Shown piece by piece: positions 4,818-6,516 of a DNA stretch of 6,516 nucleotides; the first letter of the stretch is position 1; the number at the start of each line of letters is the position of its first letter. The notes under the pieces are model-generated. The model was not told where the DNA came from and ran no database searches. It saw nothing but the letters and a program-made list of their open reading frames with translations. Origin of the DNA: Actinomycetota bacterium (GTDB lineage: Bacteria > Actinomycetota > Actinomycetes > Nanopelagicales > Nanopelagicaceae); contig CANGVO010000056.1 of assembly GCA_947457445.1 (NCBI GenBank), forward strand, positions 1 to 6,516, given 5' to 3'. A program made the translations under genes and the position numbers.

Positions 4818-6170
4818 ATGGCCAATCATGGAATTGGGGAAGGCGTTGAAGAAGCGCTTCAGAAAATCAAAGATGTAGACAAATCTGGCTACGAACTTAA
4901 TTCTGTTCTCTCTTTGACAGATAATTTAGAGGTTAATCACAAACCTGGACCATTATCTGGTGTGCCGATATTGATTAAGGACAACATTGAAGCGATTGGA
5001 CTTCCCGCCACCGCAGGATCATTAGCACTATCTGGTCGCACCGTTGAACGTGATTCGACAATTGCGAAAAGATTGCGCGACGCTGGGGCAACAATTATTG
5101 GTTCAACAAATCTGTCGGAATGGGCGAATATCCGCTCACAAAAATCTACGAGTGGATGGTCAGCCGTTGGTGGGTTAACCGCAAATCCTTGGAAACATGA
5201 GCGCAGCGCTGGTGGCTCATCTTCAGGTTCTGGCGCTGCCGTAGCGGCAAACATCGTTTCCATGGCGGTCGGAAGTGAAACCGATGGCTCAATAATCTGT
5301 CCGGCTTCGTTAAATGGCTGTGTTGGAATAAAACCAACAGTTGGATCTATTCCGCGTGATGCGATGGTTCCAATTAGTGCAAGCCAAGATACTCCGGGGC
5401 CAATGACTCAGACAGTCGTACAGAGCGCATTGTTGCTTGATGTTCTAACTAATAGAAATGAATACGTGAAGTCGGCTGGAGAGAATTTTTCACTAAAGTT
5501 CGGTTTTGTTACGGATTGGATTACACAGGACGACGGGACAAATGAACTCTTAACTGACCTGGTTAGCAAACTTTCCAAAGCCAACATTTCAATAAGCGAA
5601 TTATCACTTCCCGAACCCTCTGAGAAAGATGGCGAGGATGAATTCAAAGTTTTGTTACATGAATTAAATGATGACTTAGCAAATTATTTGAAAAACCGGC
5701 CAGGTTTAGGAGTTCGCAATCTTGCGGAAGTTGTTGAATTTAACCTTAAGAATAAAGATTCCGAGATGCGGTATTTCGCTCAGGAATATTTCGATCAGGC
5801 ACTTGAATTGGGCGGTAGAAATTCCAGTTATCAGAAACTGCGCCAATCAAATCTGGACTGGGCTCAGAATAAAGTTCTTAATCCGGCCTTTGAAAACTTT
5901 GACATTTTGCTTGGAGCGACCTATTCACCTGCCTGGGTCAGCAACCTGGGTGGAGGAGATGACTACAGTTCGGCATCTTGGATTTCTATGGCTCCAGCGA
6001 TCGCAGGGACGCCAATCGGCTGCCTTCCGATGGGAATCGTTGACGGCTTACCTGTAGGGGTTGGTGTCGTCTCTCGATCTAATCAAGAAAATTTGTTGAT
6101 TAATGCGATGTCAACAATAGAACGGGTACTTGGACTCGGAATTCTGCAACCTTTATTTGCCAAGAATTAA
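4818..6170 (+). CDS. Amidase-signature hydrolase, peptide-amidase-like
   Basis: 450 aa, cytoplasmic by sequence. The Ser-cisSer-Lys triad of the amidase signature family is intact: K54 in ILIKDNIE, S134 in the GGSSSGSG loop (132-139), and nucleophile S158 in ETDGSIICPA (24 residues after S134, as in the family). Landmarks NLSEWAN (98-104), GIKPTVG (170-176) and ISASQDTPGPM (186-196) resemble peptide amidases such as Stenotrophomonas Pam, which hydrolyse C-terminal or side-chain amides, rather than GatA, which lies in a gatCAB context. The N-terminal helical region is shorter than usual: the catalytic Lys is at 54, whereas full-length members have it around 80-120. No signal peptide is present. 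The ATG at 4818 is the first possible one after the in-frame hydrolase stop; no Shine-Dalgarno is visible. The C-terminal core (GTPIGCLPMGIVDGLPVGVGVV) is normal. Substrate unknown. Confidence 0.9.
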   Translation: MANHGIGEGVEEALQKIKDVDKSGYELNSVLSLTDNLEVNHKPGPLSGVPILIKDNIEAIGLPATAGSLALSGRTVERDSTIAKRLRDAGATIIGSTNLSEWANIRSQKSTSGWSAVGGLTANPWKHERSAGGSSSGSGAAVAANIVSMAVGSETDGSIICPASLNGCVGIKPTVGSIPRDAMVPISASQDTPGPMTQTVVQSALLLDVLTNRNEYVKSAGENFSLKFGFVTDWITQDDGTNELLTDLVSKLSKANISISELSLPEPSEKDGEDEFKVLLHELNDDLANYLKNRPGLGVRNLAEVVEFNLKNKDSEMRYFAQEYFDQALELGGRNSSYQKLRQSNLDWAQNKVLNPAFENFDILLGATYSPAWVSNLGGGDDYSSASWISMAPAIAGTPIGCLPMGIVDGLPVGVGVVSRSNQENLLINAMSTIERVLGLGILQPLFAKN

Positions 6171-6195
6171 CCAAGCATTTCTTAACGTTTTATTT

Positions 6196-6266
6196 TCTCA
6201 CCCCAGAACTTAACCGGCTAGACGTCTAACGCTAATAACTTGCGCACGTGAGAAACTCTCACCCCA
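6196..6266 (+). repeat. Direct repeat TCTCACCCCA, two copies flanking a putative promoter
   Basis: The 10-mer TCTCACCCCA occurs at 6196-6205 and, identically, at 6257-6266, with starts 61 bases apart. The first copy is just upstream of the putative -35 and the second is in the leader. CTTAAC is also repeated (6181-6186 and 6209-6214). The TCACCC core resembles part of actinobacterial PHO boxes, but the 11-base tandem spacing of a PHO box is absent. Confidence 0.55.
6210..6238 (+). promoter_or_regulatory. Possible promoter of the last gene, with a palindrome in the spacer
   Basis: TTAACC (6210-6215) and TAATAA (6233-6238) are separated by exactly 17 bases, a good sigma-70-like pair. The spacer contains the perfect palindrome TAGACGTCTA (6219-6228), a candidate repressor site. 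Transcription would begin near 6245, giving a leader of about 49 bases, unlike the leaderless pattern of the other genes here. Confidence 0.45.
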
Positions 6267-6274
6267 TTTGTGGG
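6248..6274 (+). other. Two adjacent small hairpins in the leader of the last gene
   Basis: GTGAGA (6248-6253), AAC loop, TCTCAC (6257-6262) forms a 6-bp stem. It is followed directly by CCCA (6263-6266), TTTG loop, TGGG (6271-6274), a 4-bp stem. They abut, lie 19 bases before the ATG, and the second copy of TCTCACCCCA spans the two. There is no T-run, so they are not a terminator. They may affect translation or mRNA stability, or be chance. Confidence 0.4.
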
Positions 6275-6293
6275 AACGCAAGATTGGTCTCTA

Positions 6294-6516
6294 ATGAAAA
6301 CTAGATTTAAAGTTGGAGCTGCTGTTGCTGTAGTAGCAGTTGCTGTCTCAGGAGGCGTTGCATATTCAGCGTCGATTAAGCCAAATTACATATTACCTGT
6401 CGGCTCTGGTGTTGAAATCAAGCCAATTGCTTACACAGCCGACAAAATTACTAACACAATTGTTCGCGGAGTTCCAGATGGCATGGGAGCGTACAAGAAT
6501 GCTGCTGGGGACGTAA
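6294..6516 (+). CDS. Exported protein, N-terminal part, possibly PhoX/DUF839-like (runs off right edge)
   Basis: 74 codons are present from the ATG at 6294. The first residues (MKTRFK) and the following Ala/Val-rich hydrophobic stretch (7-26, to about VAYSA) form a signal peptide or N-terminal anchor, so the protein is probably exported. The segment YILPVGSGVEIKPI (32-45) followed by VRGVPDGMGAYKNAAGDV (57-74) resembles the start of secreted actinobacterial PhoX/DUF839-type proteins, in which a (V/I)PDG(L/M)GA motif precedes the first metal-binding strand. This resemblance is from memory, and the catalytic part is outside the window, so function is tentative. There is no good Shine-Dalgarno near the ATG. 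A -35/-10 pair lies about 55-84 bases upstream. It starts 123 bases after the amidase stop and is probably a separate transcription unit. Confidence 0.75.
   Translation, partial: MKTRFKVGAAVAVVAVAVSGGVAYSASIKPNYILPVGSGVEIKPIAYTADKITNTIVRGVPDGMGAYKNAAGDV

Noticed and set aside
4937..5263. 108-codon open frame on the minus strand inside the amidase gene
   Set aside because: It lies wholly inside the conserved amidase core in the opposite strand and its protein has no recognisable motif; it is a shadow of the real gene.
4818..6170. GatA subunit of the Glu-tRNA amidotransferase
   Set aside because: No gatC or gatB is adjacent, and motifs such as ISASQDTPGPM and ETDGSIICP fit peptide-amidase-like enzymes better than GatA.
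6163..6197. Terminator after the amidase gene (AAGAA...TTCTT followed by T-rich sequence)
   Set aside because: The possible stem is only 5 A/T-rich pairs with a 12-base loop and overlaps the stop codon; too weak to call.
6196..6266. A true PHO box upstream of the last gene
   Set aside because: PHO boxes are tandem direct repeats of about 11 bases; the two TCTCACCCCA copies are 61 bases apart and match the consensus only in the TCACCC core.
1..6516. Defence island, prophage, transposon or CRISPR array
   Set aside because: All genes are conserved core or common metabolic types in old actinobacterial synteny; no integrase, transposase, terminal repeats or spaced repeat array is visible.

Overview
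This is a chromosomal, housekeeping-type window from an actinobacterium. The respiratory block reads ctaE-qcrC-qcrA on the minus strand: a short (209 aa) cytochrome c oxidase subunit III, a QcrC with two CxxCH haem c sites and a C-terminal membrane anchor, and a QcrA with the actinobacterial N-terminus. This is the layout of the actinobacterial bc1-aa3 supercomplex. By eye the base composition is much less GC-rich than in classic high-GC Actinobacteria. That fits a streamlined, low-GC lineage such as the freshwater Nanopelagicales (acI) or relatives, but the lineage is an inference.

Layout. Positions 1-1700 (minus) hold the respiratory operon, with qcrA running off the left edge. Positions 1701-1852 are a divergent intergenic region with a near-consensus CRP/GlxR-type palindrome, a repeated GAGGCAAAT(T)CAG element and -10-like boxes placed for leaderless transcripts. 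Positions 1853-3343 (plus) hold a stand-alone degenerate receiver-domain protein followed closely by trpD (anthranilate phosphoribosyltransferase). A DEDDh exonuclease (3340-3987, minus) converges on trpD, and the two stop codons share the bases TTAA. From a 53-bp divergent gap the plus strand continues with an Est30-like alpha/beta hydrolase (4041-4808) and a peptide-amidase-like amidase (4818-6170). A final 123-bp intergenic region with several repeats leads into the N-terminus of a probable exported protein (6294 to the right edge) that resembles PhoX/DUF839-type proteins.

How the genes relate. CtaE and QcrC/QcrA are subunits of one electron-transport supercomplex: menaquinol to bc1, to the dihaem cytochrome c of QcrC, to the aa3 oxidase. 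The exonuclease-trpD-ctaE-qcrC-qcrA neighbourhood is, from memory, the order around Rv2191-Rv2196 in Mycobacterium tuberculosis, so it is old actinobacterial synteny rather than an island. The hydrolase and amidase are probably scavenging or catabolic enzymes, but no substrate can be read from the sequence.

No mobile element, CRISPR array, tRNA or rRNA was seen. I found no strong case for a wholly new system. The items most worth checking are the receiver that lacks its conserved lysine beside the respiratory operon, the CRP-like site between them, a 9-bp inverted repeat over a possible promoter at the hydrolase/amidase junction, and the repeat-rich leader of the last gene. Several genes have a TAnnnT-like box 6-8 bases before the ATG and little or no Shine-Dalgarno sequence, suggesting frequent leaderless transcripts.
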